DNA of 64,000 bases. Origin: Flavobacteriaceae bacterium R38 (lineage in GTDB: Bacteria; Bacteroidota; Bacteroidia; Flavobacteriales; Flavobacteriaceae). The first letter of the stretch is position 1, and the number at the start of each line of letters is the position of its first letter. Positions 24,925 to 33,979 of this stretch are shown here, piece after piece. The position numbers and the translations under genes are program-made. The DNA lies in assembly GCA_009901575.1 (NCBI GenBank), contig WXYP01000003.1, positions 620,001-684,000 on the forward strand, read 5' to 3'. The notes below the pieces were generated by a model that did not search any database, had not been told where the DNA came from, and worked only from the letters and a program-made list of their open reading frames with translations.

Positions 24925-25391
24925 GAGCATAAAAACGTGTGCTTCTTCATAAAAAAACCTTAGATTTTCTTATTTTACTGTTCCTTTTTACAAGGATTTT
25001 TTCCTTTTAGCCTAATAATTGCCAGTTTTGAAAAGATAAAATGTGGTACATATATAATATCGTGACTTCTTTACATAAAAACCACTTCTATTTCTTGTTT
25101 AAATAACATATTTTATACATAATTAATTGATTGTCAGAAATTTAAGTTAATTTTTTGATTATTGGGTGATCAATAATAATATATCTCGAACCGAGCGTTT
25201 TGAGCAGGAAAACTTTGTGGATTTCTTTACAAATCTGCTTTTTGCTTAAAAATTGAACCCAAAAAATTCACTTTTAAGGCTGATTCTTCCCCTTCACATG
25301 ATTTTTTTTAGTTATGAACGCTATGTACTATTTCTTTACTCTGAATTTAAAAAAGAGCGGTTTAAAAAATATTACTATTAGCATCATAAAA
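24925..25391. other. 467-bp gap between cco operon and ECF sigma gene
   Basis: No credible gene is present. Just after the TauE-like gene are weakly pairing AAAACCTT/AAGGATTTTT tracts. At about 25206-25245, gatttctttacaaatc forms a short hairpin followed by TTTTTGC, a possible terminator. A TGATTGTCA sequence (25128-25136) lacks Fnr spacing. No convincing TTTG-N20-TANNTTTG promoter was located for the sigma gene. Confidence 0.4.
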
Positions 25392-25937
25392 ATGGAAATA
25401 GATAAATTAGTTTACAAATTTCAGCAAAAAGATATAGGGGCTTTTCAAAAACTTTATGAGTTGTATGAATTAAATCTGAAAACGGTTATTTACGGAATTG
25501 TGAAAAACCAGGAAGATACAGAAGAGATTCTTCAAGATGTATTTGTTAAAGCTTGGTATAGTATTGATGATTATTCTCCTAAAAAAGGAAGGTTCTATAC
25601 ATGGATACTTACCATTTCCAGAAATATGGCTATAGACAAAGTGCGGTCAAAAAGTTTTAAAAAGAACAAGCAGAATACAGCCATAGATTTTTTAGCAGAT
25701 ATTGTAGAGTCGAGGGAGAGTTTAGAGCGCAATACAGATAGCATTGGAGTAGAGTACTTTTTAAAAGGAATGAATGACAATGACAAAAGACTCCTGGAAT
25801 TAATATATTTTCAAGGATTTACATATAAAGAAGTAAGCGAAGAAATTAATATGCCTGTTGGCACGGTTAAAACTAAAATGAGAAAATGTATTTTAAATCT
25901 TCGCCAAAGAGTAAATCAAACAGAAAACTTTGCCTAA
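25392..25937 (+). CDS. ECF-type RNA polymerase sigma factor
   Basis: A 181-residue sigma-70 family, extracytoplasmic-function protein. Region 2 includes FQKLYELYELNLKTVIYG and DTEEILQDVFVKAWYSIDDY, with YTWILTISRNMAIDKVRS as the -10 recognition/melting helices; region 4 is LLELIYFQGFTYKEVSEEIN then MPVGTVKTKMRKCILNLR. The start is ATG 25392 (MEIDKLVYKF), which fits the family N-terminus; the open frame extends to 25314. No anti-sigma gene follows (the next gene is convergent), so it is an orphan sigma factor here. Confidence 0.92.
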   Translation: MEIDKLVYKFQQKDIGAFQKLYELYELNLKTVIYGIVKNQEDTEEILQDVFVKAWYSIDDYSPKKGRFYTWILTISRNMAIDKVRSKSFKKNKQNTAIDFLADIVESRESLERNTDSIGVEYFLKGMNDNDKRLLELIYFQGFTYKEVSEEINMPVGTVKTKMRKCILNLRQRVNQTENFA

Positions 25938-26019
25938 AAATTATTGCATAGCTAAAAAAGGTATCGCTACGATAAAATTGTTTCAGTCCTTCTATTCATT
26001 TAACGATGCGAGTATTTGG

Positions 26020-26853
26020 TTAAATTTTAAAAGTCATTACAGGTATTTTAGCATGATTTGCAACATCTTCTCCTATACTACCGGCAAAGAAATGAGAGAT
26101 TCCTTTTCTTCCGTGAGTAGGAATTACAATCAGATCTACTTTTTCTTGATTTCCATAATTTAAAATTCCTCTCTCAATAGTATAATCGTTTCTTATATCT
26201 ACATCTTTTATTCGGCCTGGGTCTTCACCTGCTTTATTGAGGAAATAAGTAATTTTTGTGTTGATTTCATCTGTATTTTTGAAATCATCATAAGGCGTAT
26301 TTACATATAAAAGCTTTGTTTCAACATCCATTTTTTTGAAAAAAAGCTGTGCTTTAATAAAACCGCTTACCCCGTTTATATCAAAATCACTTGCAAAAAG
26401 TACTTTTTTAATACTAAAATCAGGAATTCGCTTCTTGATGATAAGTACTGGAATTTCTGCATGCCGAACTACTTTCTCTGCATTAGAACCAATCAAAAAC
26501 TCTTTAACCCCACTTGCACCATGAGATCCCATTACTATAAGATCTGCATCGTGTTTAATAGCAGTTTCGTTAACTTCAGAAAAAACTTTATGATATTGAA
26601 CAATATCAGTTACCTGAACTCCTTTGAGGTATTCTTTATCGAGAAATTCTTCAAACCTTTTCTTGGCCATTTTCATAAAAAAGAGGTTTTCAGAATAATC
26701 TCGAACTGCAGATGCACTCACTAGTGTATCTGATATCTCCAGCATATGCAGTGCTAATATTTCTGCGTTATATACTTTAGCAAGACTTGCTGCTACTTCC
26801 ATAGCGTAATCTGAATGTTCAGAAAAATCAACAGGTACAATGATTTTTTTCAT
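26020..26853 (-). CDS. Universal stress protein, two UspA domains, downstream of hemN
   Basis: A 277-residue tandem Usp protein. Both domains are well formed: MKKIIVPVDFSEHSDYAMEV with GSHGASGVKEFLIGSNAEKV, and the second from about residue 150 ending THGRKGISHFFAGSIGEDVA; each has the G-x2-G-x9-G-[ST] ATP-binding loop. It starts 17 bp after the hemN stop, so it shares the hemN transcript and its Fnr-type promoter. Convergent with the sigma-factor gene. It complements the Usp at 14203, which is under the same type of box. Confidence 0.93.
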   Translation of the reverse strand: MKKIIVPVDFSEHSDYAMEVAASLAKVYNAEILALHMLEISDTLVSASAVRDYSENLFFMKMAKKRFEEFLDKEYLKGVQVTDIVQYHKVFSEVNETAIKHDADLIVMGSHGASGVKEFLIGSNAEKVVRHAEIPVLIIKKRIPDFSIKKVLFASDFDINGVSGFIKAQLFFKKMDVETKLLYVNTPYDDFKNTDEINTKITYFLNKAGEDPGRIKDVDIRNDYTIERGILNYGNQEKVDLIVIPTHGRKGISHFFAGSIGEDVANHAKIPVMTFKI

Positions 26854-26870
26854 AGGATTAATTTTTTTAA

Positions 26871-28229
26871 TTAAACGGTCATAGAAAATAGTTGTGTTTC
26901 AGGCTTTTTTCGCTTTAATAACAAATCAAAAGCCATGCATATATTCCTGACAAAAGGCTTGCCTTTCTCTGTTATTTGAATAGTGTCAGATTCAATTATT
27001 AATAAATCATCGGCTTCCATTTCTTTCAATTGAATTAATACATCAGGGAGTTCCGAGAATTTTTCTGTTGTTGTGTTCCACGAAGTGGAAAAATTACACA
27101 TCAGATTTAAGATGTGCTTTCTGATGATTAAATCTTCATCGTTTAAGATATGTCCTCTATACACAGGAATAATATTGTTTTCAAGTAACGATTGATACTC
27201 TTCTATTCCTTTTACATTTTGTGCAAAACCATACCAACTATCACTAATAGAAGAAACTCCCAAGCCAACCATTAACTGTGTTTTAGAGGAGGAATACCCC
27301 ATAAAATTTCTATGAAGTTTTCCTTTTTTAGATGCTTCACATAAAGCATCGGATGAAGCCGCAAAATGATCCATTCCTATTTCGACATACCCATTTTTTT
27401 CAAAAACCTCTTTCCCTTTTTGGTACATGGCTCTTTTCAATGGAGCTTTAGGAAGATCACTTTCACTAAAACCTCTTTGTCCGTTTCCTTTAATCCACGG
27501 AACATGAGCATAACTATAAAAAGCTATCCGATCTGGTTTTAAAAGCATCGTTTTTTCTATAGTTTCCTCGATGTGATCTAAGTTTTGAAAGGGTAGTCCA
27601 AAAATAAGGTCATGTCCAACTGAGGTATAACCGATGGCTCTGGCAGTATCGGTTACATACTTTACATTCTCAAAAGATTGTACCCTGTTAATAGCTTTTT
27701 GTACAGTGGGATTATAATCCTGAACTCCAAAACTTACTCGTCTAAAGCCAAGGTCATATAAGGCTTTTAAGTGTTCTTCTGTAGTGTTGTTAGGATGACC
27801 TTCAAAACTAAACTCATGGTCTTTAGCTATATTTCCTTTTCTTAGAATACCATTAATTAGAAATTCCAGGTTTTTAGGAGAGAAAAAAGTAGGTGTCCCA
27901 CCTCCTAAATGCAACTCTTTTATATTAGGACGTCCTTCGAATAAATCACAATACAATTGCCATTCTTTTAGAACTGCTCTTATATAAGGAAGCTCCAAGT
28001 CATGTCTTTTTGTAATTCTTTTATTGCAACCACAAAAAGTACACATGTATTCACAGAAAGGAAGATGAATATATAAACTGATTCCTTCAGAATCGTTACT
28101 TTCTTCAAAATTTTTTTTAATCGATTTTTTCCATTTTATCAGTGAAAAAGTATCATTATTCCAATAAGGAACAGTGGGATAACTTGTATAACGAGGCCCT
28201 GGAACATTGTATTTCTGAACTAAACACAT
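26871..28229 (-). CDS. hemN: Oxygen-independent coproporphyrinogen III dehydrogenase
   Basis: A 452-residue radical-SAM enzyme that oxidises coproporphyrinogen III to protoporphyrinogen IX without oxygen in haem synthesis. The cluster motif CEYMCTFCGC (CxxxCxxCxC) is at about residue 55, preceded by the N-terminal RYTSYPTVPYW of true HemN, with GGGTPTFFSPKNLEFLI after it and the HemN-type C-terminal domain. It is the first gene of a two-gene unit with a Usp; its product supplies haem for the cbb3 oxidase under low oxygen. The promoter carries an Fnr-type box. Confidence 0.96.
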   Translation of the reverse strand: MCLVQKYNVPGPRYTSYPTVPYWNNDTFSLIKWKKSIKKNFEESNDSEGISLYIHLPFCEYMCTFCGCNKRITKRHDLELPYIRAVLKEWQLYCDLFEGRPNIKELHLGGGTPTFFSPKNLEFLINGILRKGNIAKDHEFSFEGHPNNTTEEHLKALYDLGFRRVSFGVQDYNPTVQKAINRVQSFENVKYVTDTARAIGYTSVGHDLIFGLPFQNLDHIEETIEKTMLLKPDRIAFYSYAHVPWIKGNGQRGFSESDLPKAPLKRAMYQKGKEVFEKNGYVEIGMDHFAASSDALCEASKKGKLHRNFMGYSSSKTQLMVGLGVSSISDSWYGFAQNVKGIEEYQSLLENNIIPVYRGHILNDEDLIIRKHILNLMCNFSTSWNTTTEKFSELPDVLIQLKEMEADDLLIIESDTIQITEKGKPFVRNICMAFDLLLKRKKPETQLFSMTV

Positions 28230-28248
28230 AAAGATTTTTGATTTGATT

Positions 28249-28292
28249 CAAAATTACCAATCAGTTCATGCTTAAAATATGACAAAAATCAT
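28249..28292 (-). promoter_or_regulatory. Fnr-type box plus -7 element of hemN-usp
   Basis: On the minus strand, ATGAT-TTTT-GTCAT (28292 to 28279) is centred exactly 33 bp upstream of TAATTTTG (28256 to 28249), a perfect TANNTTTG. The -33 TTTG is absent. The -7 element ends about 20 bp before the hemN ATG. Confidence 0.72.
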
Positions 28293-28413
28293 GTTTGTAT
28301 TTTTGCCTTTGTAAGGAAGTTTTGATAGTTAATGCATAAAAACTGCAAGAGTGTGTCCTGAAAACACCAATCAAAAATGTATTTGCTATATTTAGATTTT
28401 TTAAACACTATCC

Positions 28414-30324
28414 ATGAATTCTAACTTTTCCTACCGCCCTGATATAGATGGATTAAGGGCATTAGCAGTATTGCTTGTTATATTTTTTCATGCAGGTTTC
28501 CCATTTGCAAAAGGCGGATATATAGGAGTTGATGTCTTTTTTGTTATTTCTGGTTTTTTAATTACCCTAACGCTGGATAAAGAGATGAATAAAAAAACAT
28601 TCTCTTTTAAACAGTTTTATTTAAGGCGAATACGAAGAATTATACCGGTTTTGGTTTTTATCCTATTAATAGTAACAATTCCTGCTTCTATAATTTTGTT
28701 TTCGGCTGATTTGGAAGTGTATTCAAGGACATTAATTCATACGATTTTAAGTACTAATAATTTTTATCTATGGACTAACAGCAGGGATTATTTTGCAGAA
28801 AGCGTAGAGTTTTTGCCTTTAGTTCATACCTGGTCACTATCTGTTGAAGAACAATTTTACTTTTTATGGCCACCACTTTTATTACTTATTCATAATAAAC
28901 TCAGTTTAAAGAGAAGGCTGATTTTTATCCTTGCTTTTTTAATTTTTGGAATAGTATTGTCTGTTTATTTGACGAACAACGATCAGAATATGGCTTATTT
29001 CTTATTACCAGCCCGTATGTTTGAATTGATGATGGGAGCTGGTTTAGCTATGTTTTGGGAAAAGTTACCTAAACTCTCTAAACTTAAAAATGATATAATT
29101 TCTATACTAGCCTTAGTCATAATTCTAGTGCCTGCAGTAGTATTAAATGCATCAAGTTTATTTCCGGGAATGAATGCATTCTGGCCATGCTTAGGTGCGA
29201 TGTTACTTATTTTTACCGGGAAAAATGCTTCAGATGAAGGCTTGGTAAATAAGATATTTAAGAATCGTGTCCTGGTTTTTATAGGATTATTATCGTATTC
29301 TATGTACCTGTGGCATTGGCCATTATTTGTTTTTATAAAGTATTTAGGCTATGATCTTGAAGGAAGTATAAGATTGTTTGCTATACTTTCAATTGTTCCT
29401 CTTTCTTATTTTTCATGGCGCTTTGTAGAACAGCCTTTCAGAAAAAAATATAAATTTAATTTCAAGAAAACTATTTTGGTGGTTTTACTCCCCTCTTTAG
29501 TAACAATTGGTTTAATTTATGCTGTTTTAGATGAGAAAGATGGGTTTCCGGGACGTTTTCCGGAATTAACAGAGTTTATTCCAAAAACTAATTTTCCAAA
29601 TAAGGTTAGAAAGAATTGCTTTGGGAAAGATAAAGTAGGGAATTGTGACGAATGCTTTATAGGAGTAAAAAAAGACAGCTTAGATGGAATGTTAATAGGT
29701 GATTCGTTTGCAAATCATACAGCTGCATTCCTGGATGTACTAGCTAAAGATGCAGGACTTTATATTCATGATAGTGCAGCCGGAGGATATCCGCTTTTAA
29801 GTGATATAGATGAAGATAGCGGAGCTCCTGTAAAACCAATAAGATATTCCATTGAACGCTATGAATATGCCAAGAAATTTAAAAATGTTTTTATAGCCTC
29901 AAATTGGGAGAACTTATCTAATGAACGCCCCAGAAATCGTGAGTTGGTTTTAAATACGATTGAAGAATTGGTAAAGCTGAACAAAACTATAGTGCTTTTT
30001 GATGGGTTAAGAGCGACTACTGAAATGAATTTACACAGGTTAAAATTACTTAAAACACGACAACCGGATACTTTTTCTCAGGTTAATTCTTCTATCCCGG
30101 AAACAAAAAGGCCTGATGATTATTTTATACATGAAATCAAAAAAAGATTTCCCTCGATACTTATCATTGACTTAAACGACGTTATGTGTAAAAATGGAGA
30201 ATGTGAATTGAGAATAGGTGATACAATTATATATAGAAACAGAGATCATTTAAATACTAGCGGAGCCCGGTTAATGGGAGAGAAATATTTAAGATTAAAA
30301 GGGAACCCTTTGAAAGGGTTATAA
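28414..30324 (+). CDS. OafA/YrhL-type acyltransferase with C-terminal SGNH domain
   Basis: A 636-residue integral membrane O-acyltransferase. The acyltransferase-3 domain begins YRPDIDGLRALAVLLVIFFH (catalytic His) and KGGYIGVDVFFVISGFLI, with RRIRRIIPVL and about ten spans to residue ~375. The C-terminal SGNH hydrolase-like domain has GMLIGDSFANHTA (nucleophile Ser) and RDHLNTSGARLMG (catalytic Asp/His). Such two-domain proteins acetylate surface polysaccharide or peptidoglycan. It stands alone. A TATTTTTG at 28298-28305 could be its -7 box. Confidence 0.92.
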   Translation: MNSNFSYRPDIDGLRALAVLLVIFFHAGFPFAKGGYIGVDVFFVISGFLITLTLDKEMNKKTFSFKQFYLRRIRRIIPVLVFILLIVTIPASIILFSADLEVYSRTLIHTILSTNNFYLWTNSRDYFAESVEFLPLVHTWSLSVEEQFYFLWPPLLLLIHNKLSLKRRLIFILAFLIFGIVLSVYLTNNDQNMAYFLLPARMFELMMGAGLAMFWEKLPKLSKLKNDIISILALVIILVPAVVLNASSLFPGMNAFWPCLGAMLLIFTGKNASDEGLVNKIFKNRVLVFIGLLSYSMYLWHWPLFVFIKYLGYDLEGSIRLFAILSIVPLSYFSWRFVEQPFRKKYKFNFKKTILVVLLPSLVTIGLIYAVLDEKDGFPGRFPELTEFIPKTNFPNKVRKNCFGKDKVGNCDECFIGVKKDSLDGMLIGDSFANHTAAFLDVLAKDAGLYIHDSAAGGYPLLSDIDEDSGAPVKPIRYSIERYEYAKKFKNVFIASNWENLSNERPRNRELVLNTIEELVKLNKTIVLFDGLRATTEMNLHRLKLLKTRQPDTFSQVNSSIPETKRPDDYFIHEIKKRFPSILIIDLNDVMCKNGECELRIGDTIIYRNRDHLNTSGARLMGEKYLRLKGNPLKGL

Positions 30325-30385
30325 TTTTTTTCTACTCGTATATTTAATTCAAGTTTATCTTTGGAGGTGTATTGATTTTAAGTAC

Positions 30386-31669
30386 CTAAAACCTGTTAAG
30401 GTATTCTCTAAGGTCGGTATTTCCATTTAAGCCTAATTTCTTTTTAATCCTATACCTGGAGGCTTGCACAGATCTGGGATCTATATGGAGAATACGTGCA
30501 ATTTCTTTGGTTTGCATATGTAATTTTATAAATACGCAATGCCTTAATTCAGCTTCAGTCAGAGAAGGGTGGAGCTGATAGATTTTATCAAAGAAACCTG
30601 TATAAATAGCATTGAAATGCTTTTTGATGTTTTCCCAATCGTCATCGTGCTCCAACCGATATTCTAATCGAGAAATAATTTTTGAGAGCTTATTTTTTAT
30701 TAGTTGCAAATCACCAGAAATACTTTTTTCCAATTCAATTTTTAATTCTTTTAAATATTGCTGATTGTTAAGTGAATTAAGGGAAATACTCATCATTTCC
30801 TGATTTTTATTGCCGATTATGGTTTTTAATTCTTTGATACTTTGATTAGAACATCTCTCTTTTTTTTTAAGATAAATCCAAATGATTAGAAATATGACCA
30901 AAACTACAATTAACAAGAAGCTGATAATGTATAAAGAGATTTTTATTCCCTTTTTAGCCTGTTTAATAAAATCTAGTCTCAGGTCTTTCTCTTCTATTTC
31001 TAGTGTGTATTGTAATTCTTTGATTTTAGCACTTAACTCTATATTTTTAATACTATGCTCTTTTAAAAGAACAGGGAGAATATCCGGACTATTGGTGCCG
31101 ATTAGCTCTAAATTAAAAAGGCAATCTGATGAGGTATTTATTGCTTGATGAACTGAAACACTTAATGTATTAACTCCATAAACAAAATCTTCCGGAGATA
31201 GAATTTTGGAGAGAAATATTTTTTCATTCTTATCGAAGACTAAATTGGAAGCAGTAGTATTATAATGTATTTCTCCTTCAGGCATATTATTTCTCCAGAC
31301 CTCATGCCCATTGAGATAAATAACAATACCGTCATCTCGCTGAACTCTCAGTTCATAAACTAAATATTTAAAAGGATCCTCCAAATTAAAAGTTTTTCTG
31401 AAATACTTGCTGATATGTTTTTTGTCAGAGTTCCCTCCAAAACTGATAATTGTTTTGACAGATTCATTTCCATATCCTAAAGGAGATTTCCCTGTTTTCC
31501 AATTTTCTGAGATACTATTTGTAGTCCATTTATTTTCAGGGATGCTGTCGCTATCGAAATATGACCATTCATCTCCTTCTTTTATAATTTTTTGTTGCCC
31601 ATAAATAATAATGCTCCCATAGAAATATAGTATTATCAGTAGCAATATTGTATAAAAAGGTTTTGTCAT
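30386..31669 (-). CDS. Jelly-roll sensor / TM / LuxR-type HTH regulator
   Basis: A 427-residue one-piece transmembrane regulator. A signal sequence (FYTILLLIILYFYGSIIIYG) precedes a ~170-residue extracytoplasmic beta-sandwich with the pattern WSYFDSDSIPENKW, SPLGYGNESVKTIISFGG, YFRKTFNL, RDDGIVIYLNGHEVWRNNMP and SVHQAINTSSDC. That pattern is usually an accessory module in secreted enzymes. A coil, a membrane helix (SLYIISFLLIVVLVIFLIIWIY), a long cytoplasmic coil and a LuxR-like HTH (LTEAELRHCVFIKLHMQTKE, RILHIDPRSVQASRYRIKKK) follow. The start is ATG 31669, giving a proper signal sequence; the frame opens to 31795. No partner gene is adjacent. Confidence 0.82.
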   Translation of the reverse strand: MTKPFYTILLLIILYFYGSIIIYGQQKIIKEGDEWSYFDSDSIPENKWTTNSISENWKTGKSPLGYGNESVKTIISFGGNSDKKHISKYFRKTFNLEDPFKYLVYELRVQRDDGIVIYLNGHEVWRNNMPEGEIHYNTTASNLVFDKNEKIFLSKILSPEDFVYGVNTLSVSVHQAINTSSDCLFNLELIGTNSPDILPVLLKEHSIKNIELSAKIKELQYTLEIEEKDLRLDFIKQAKKGIKISLYIISFLLIVVLVIFLIIWIYLKKKERCSNQSIKELKTIIGNKNQEMMSISLNSLNNQQYLKELKIELEKSISGDLQLIKNKLSKIISRLEYRLEHDDDWENIKKHFNAIYTGFFDKIYQLHPSLTEAELRHCVFIKLHMQTKEIARILHIDPRSVQASRYRIKKKLGLNGNTDLREYLNRF

Positions 31670-32353
31670 TTGGTTAGGTTGTAAAAGACATGAAATGGCA
31701 AATTGCTTGTAAATATTTATATAAAAAAGCATCAATGATTGAAAAAACTTTGAAATAGTAGATTTATCATCAATATGATGAGTTTCATAGTACATTAATT
31801 GTAGGTGAAAAAAACTGTAAGATTTAGTGTTACTCTATTTTTGGGGTCAATTAGCAGAGAAGGTAAAAGCTGATTTAACCCGATAAAGTATTTATGATTA
31901 TAAATTATTTATTAACAACAAGTTTCCAATTGCTTTTGTGGAAGGTATTAATATCGGGTTAAAAATATACGAAGCTAAAAGGTGATAAAAATGGATAGTA
32001 ATTGATTTTGATTACTTACACAAATATGGGCAGTGTTTCGATATCAGTGTTATTTGGGGTAAACACCGAAACTTAAGGGTAAACTAATGGCCATTCCCCT
32101 GTCCATATTTATTTTTAGCTGAGACATTGAGTGTTTTAATCAAGGTAATTGAGGTAAGTATGCCCCCCACTTATGAAATTGCCTTGAGCACTCCACTTTA
32201 AATCATTTAACAATAAAAAGTGAGGTTTAACAGAAGAATTAAAAGCCTAAATAATTATAGTATAGTATTGTAATAAAATGATCAATATTCAGGAACAGAT
32301 ATATTGACTAAGACCTCCGGTTTGAAATAATGATTTTAATTATAAGCGCTGGT
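31670..32353. other. 684-bp intergenic region with nested hairpins
   Basis: No plausible gene. The 3' half is rich in secondary structure: GTTTCG...CGAAAC around GTGTT...AACAC at about 32034-32070, the long hairpin 32140-32187 described separately, and CACTTT/AAAGTG at about 32195-32222. This could be a small RNA locus or the leader of a neighbouring gene. It does not contain the Crp/Fnr-type dyads. Confidence 0.4.
32140..32187 (+). ncRNA. Candidate structured RNA / hairpin (strand uncertain)
   Basis: TCAAGGTAATT (32140-32150) pairs with AATTGCCTTGA (32177-32187): 11 consecutive pairs including one G-T. After a small internal loop TAAGT (32155-32159) pairs with ACTTA (32169-32173), enclosing a C-rich loop with six C's. 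No poly-T tail follows on the plus strand. The strand and function are not established. Confidence 0.3.
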
Positions 32354-33787
32354 TTATTCCCTCTCATCAAGAACAAAACGAGTAACTACTATATCGAACC
32401 GTCCGCCTGAATACGTGTTTTGTAGCGGATTTACTAATGGAAAATCTTTTGAACTCGATAACCCAGATACCGTTATAGATCCGTCAGTGCCAATAGCGGC
32501 ACCTTCAAATATTTCTGTTCCTTTTCCGCCAAATAAAGTAGAATAAATGAGTGATGTTCCACTTGGATTGAGCATGGTCATAAATGCATCAGAACGACCG
32601 CGTAACTTAGGTTGAAAACTATTTACAGTTGGAAAATCTTTTGAGGATGTTTGACCAGTGATAAATGCATTTCCCTTTTTATCAACTACTAGATTTCTAA
32701 GAGTTTCTGCATTTTTTCCACCAAGGTAAGTTGAATAAACAATGTTTCTGTCTTTTACATTCAATCTGGTTATAATGGCATCTCTTTCTCCTTTAAATTC
32801 AGGTTGAAATACACCTTGGGTTGTTGGAAAATCTGACGAAGTTGTGACTCCCATAATAAATACATCACCCAATGGCCCAAGATTGACATTGTAAATCTGG
32901 TCTGTACCTTTACCTCCTAAATAACTGGCAAATTCCAGAGAAGACCCTGTTGAATCTATCATAACGATAAATAAATCGTTTTCACCATGATTTACTTCCT
33001 GAATTGCATTGTGTACAGGAAAATCTAAAGAATTAGTTGTACCTCCAATGTAACGTCTTCCCATATCATCTAATTCGATTGAAAAACCAATATCATTTCC
33101 AGACCCTCCAAGATAAGTTGTTGCTAATACTTTTCCATCAGGATTAAGTGTAGCGACAAACACATCTATTCCTCCAGCTAATTGTGATTGCAAAGCACCA
33201 GCTATAATTGGAAAGTCTTTGGATTCGGTGCGTCCAATTACATGAATATTGCCATCTTGACCGATAACAATATTCCGGCCATCTTCATCTTGACTACCTC
33301 CAAGAAAAGTAGACCAAACTACTTTTCCTTCAACATTGAGTTTGATAACAAATGCGTCGCTTTTACCTCCGGATTTTGATTGAAATCCGTTGCTATCTAT
33401 TGGAAAATCTGAAGAATACGTAGTGCCTATAGCATAAATATTACCTTCTGTATCTGATGTTAACCCCTGGATAGCATCCCATTTTGATCCGCCAAGATGA
33501 GTTAAATAATCTACTTTTTTTCCTTTAGGATTCAATTTTACAATGAAGGCGTCCATTCCACCACCAGGTGTGTATGAATGTTTGTTGGTACCAGGCAATT
33601 CAGTCGAATTAGAATGACACCCCAAGTATATATTTCCGGCAGCGTCTACAGTAACAGCGTCGGCATCATCAATGCCAATCCCTCCATAATATGTTGAATA
33701 ATGTATTTTAGGAATTAATTCTTGACTGTGTAGTTTGTTACAAGTAAAGATGAATATAGTTATTAGGGTAATTAATAGTTGTTTCAT
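32354..33787 (-). CDS. Secreted SBBP-repeat (beta-propeller) protein
   Basis: A 477-residue exported protein with a signal peptide ending near CNKLHSQ. The mature part is about eight repeats of ~50 residues with the SBBP pattern (for example STYLGGKNAETLRNLVVDKK and GNAFITGQTSSKDFPTVN), whose recurring elements are YLGG-x-G-x-D, D-x-x-GNIY-x-x-G-x-T-x-S-x-DFP and G-x-x-DAFV-x-K-L. These build a beta-propeller in surface proteins; no enzymatic site is known. No C-terminal sorting tail is visible. It is single, with terminator-like sequence downstream of the adjacent peptidase unit. Confidence 0.9.
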   Translation of the reverse strand: MKQLLITLITIFIFTCNKLHSQELIPKIHYSTYYGGIGIDDADAVTVDAAGNIYLGCHSNSTELPGTNKHSYTPGGGMDAFIVKLNPKGKKVDYLTHLGGSKWDAIQGLTSDTEGNIYAIGTTYSSDFPIDSNGFQSKSGGKSDAFVIKLNVEGKVVWSTFLGGSQDEDGRNIVIGQDGNIHVIGRTESKDFPIIAGALQSQLAGGIDVFVATLNPDGKVLATTYLGGSGNDIGFSIELDDMGRRYIGGTTNSLDFPVHNAIQEVNHGENDLFIVMIDSTGSSLEFASYLGGKGTDQIYNVNLGPLGDVFIMGVTTSSDFPTTQGVFQPEFKGERDAIITRLNVKDRNIVYSTYLGGKNAETLRNLVVDKKGNAFITGQTSSKDFPTVNSFQPKLRGRSDAFMTMLNPSGTSLIYSTLFGGKGTEIFEGAAIGTDGSITVSGLSSSKDFPLVNPLQNTYSGGRFDIVVTRFVLDERE

Positions 33788-33925
33788 AATCTAAAACTTA
33801 TTTTGATGCCAAGATTAATTAAAAAGCAATAGCGCTAATAAGAAAAGATGATGAAACGCACAGGGTTCATGTAAATGTCATATAAAACTCAACCGAACTT
33901 TCTTGATCGTACATGTTTTAAATAA

Positions 33926-33957
33926 AAAAAGGAACCTTAATTATAAGATTCCTTTTT
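33926..33957 (-). terminator. Terminator downstream of the S41 peptidase
   Basis: aaaaaggaa and ttccttttt arms flank a 14-nt loop, 23 bp past the S41 peptidase stop on the minus strand. The A/T flanks make it possibly bidirectional. Confidence 0.65.
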
Positions 33958-33979
33958 CACACTGTACTTCACTACTGTG

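Noticed and set aside
25128-25136. TGATTGTCA as another Fnr-type box upstream of the ECF sigma gene
   Set aside because: The spacing between TGA and TCA is three rather than six bases and no -7 element lies 33 bp downstream.
33869-33881. ATGTAAATGTCAT between SBBP and S41 genes as an Fnr box
   Set aside because: Only the right half-site fits (TGTCAT); the left half is TGTA and the spacing is short. It also lies downstream of the S41 gene.
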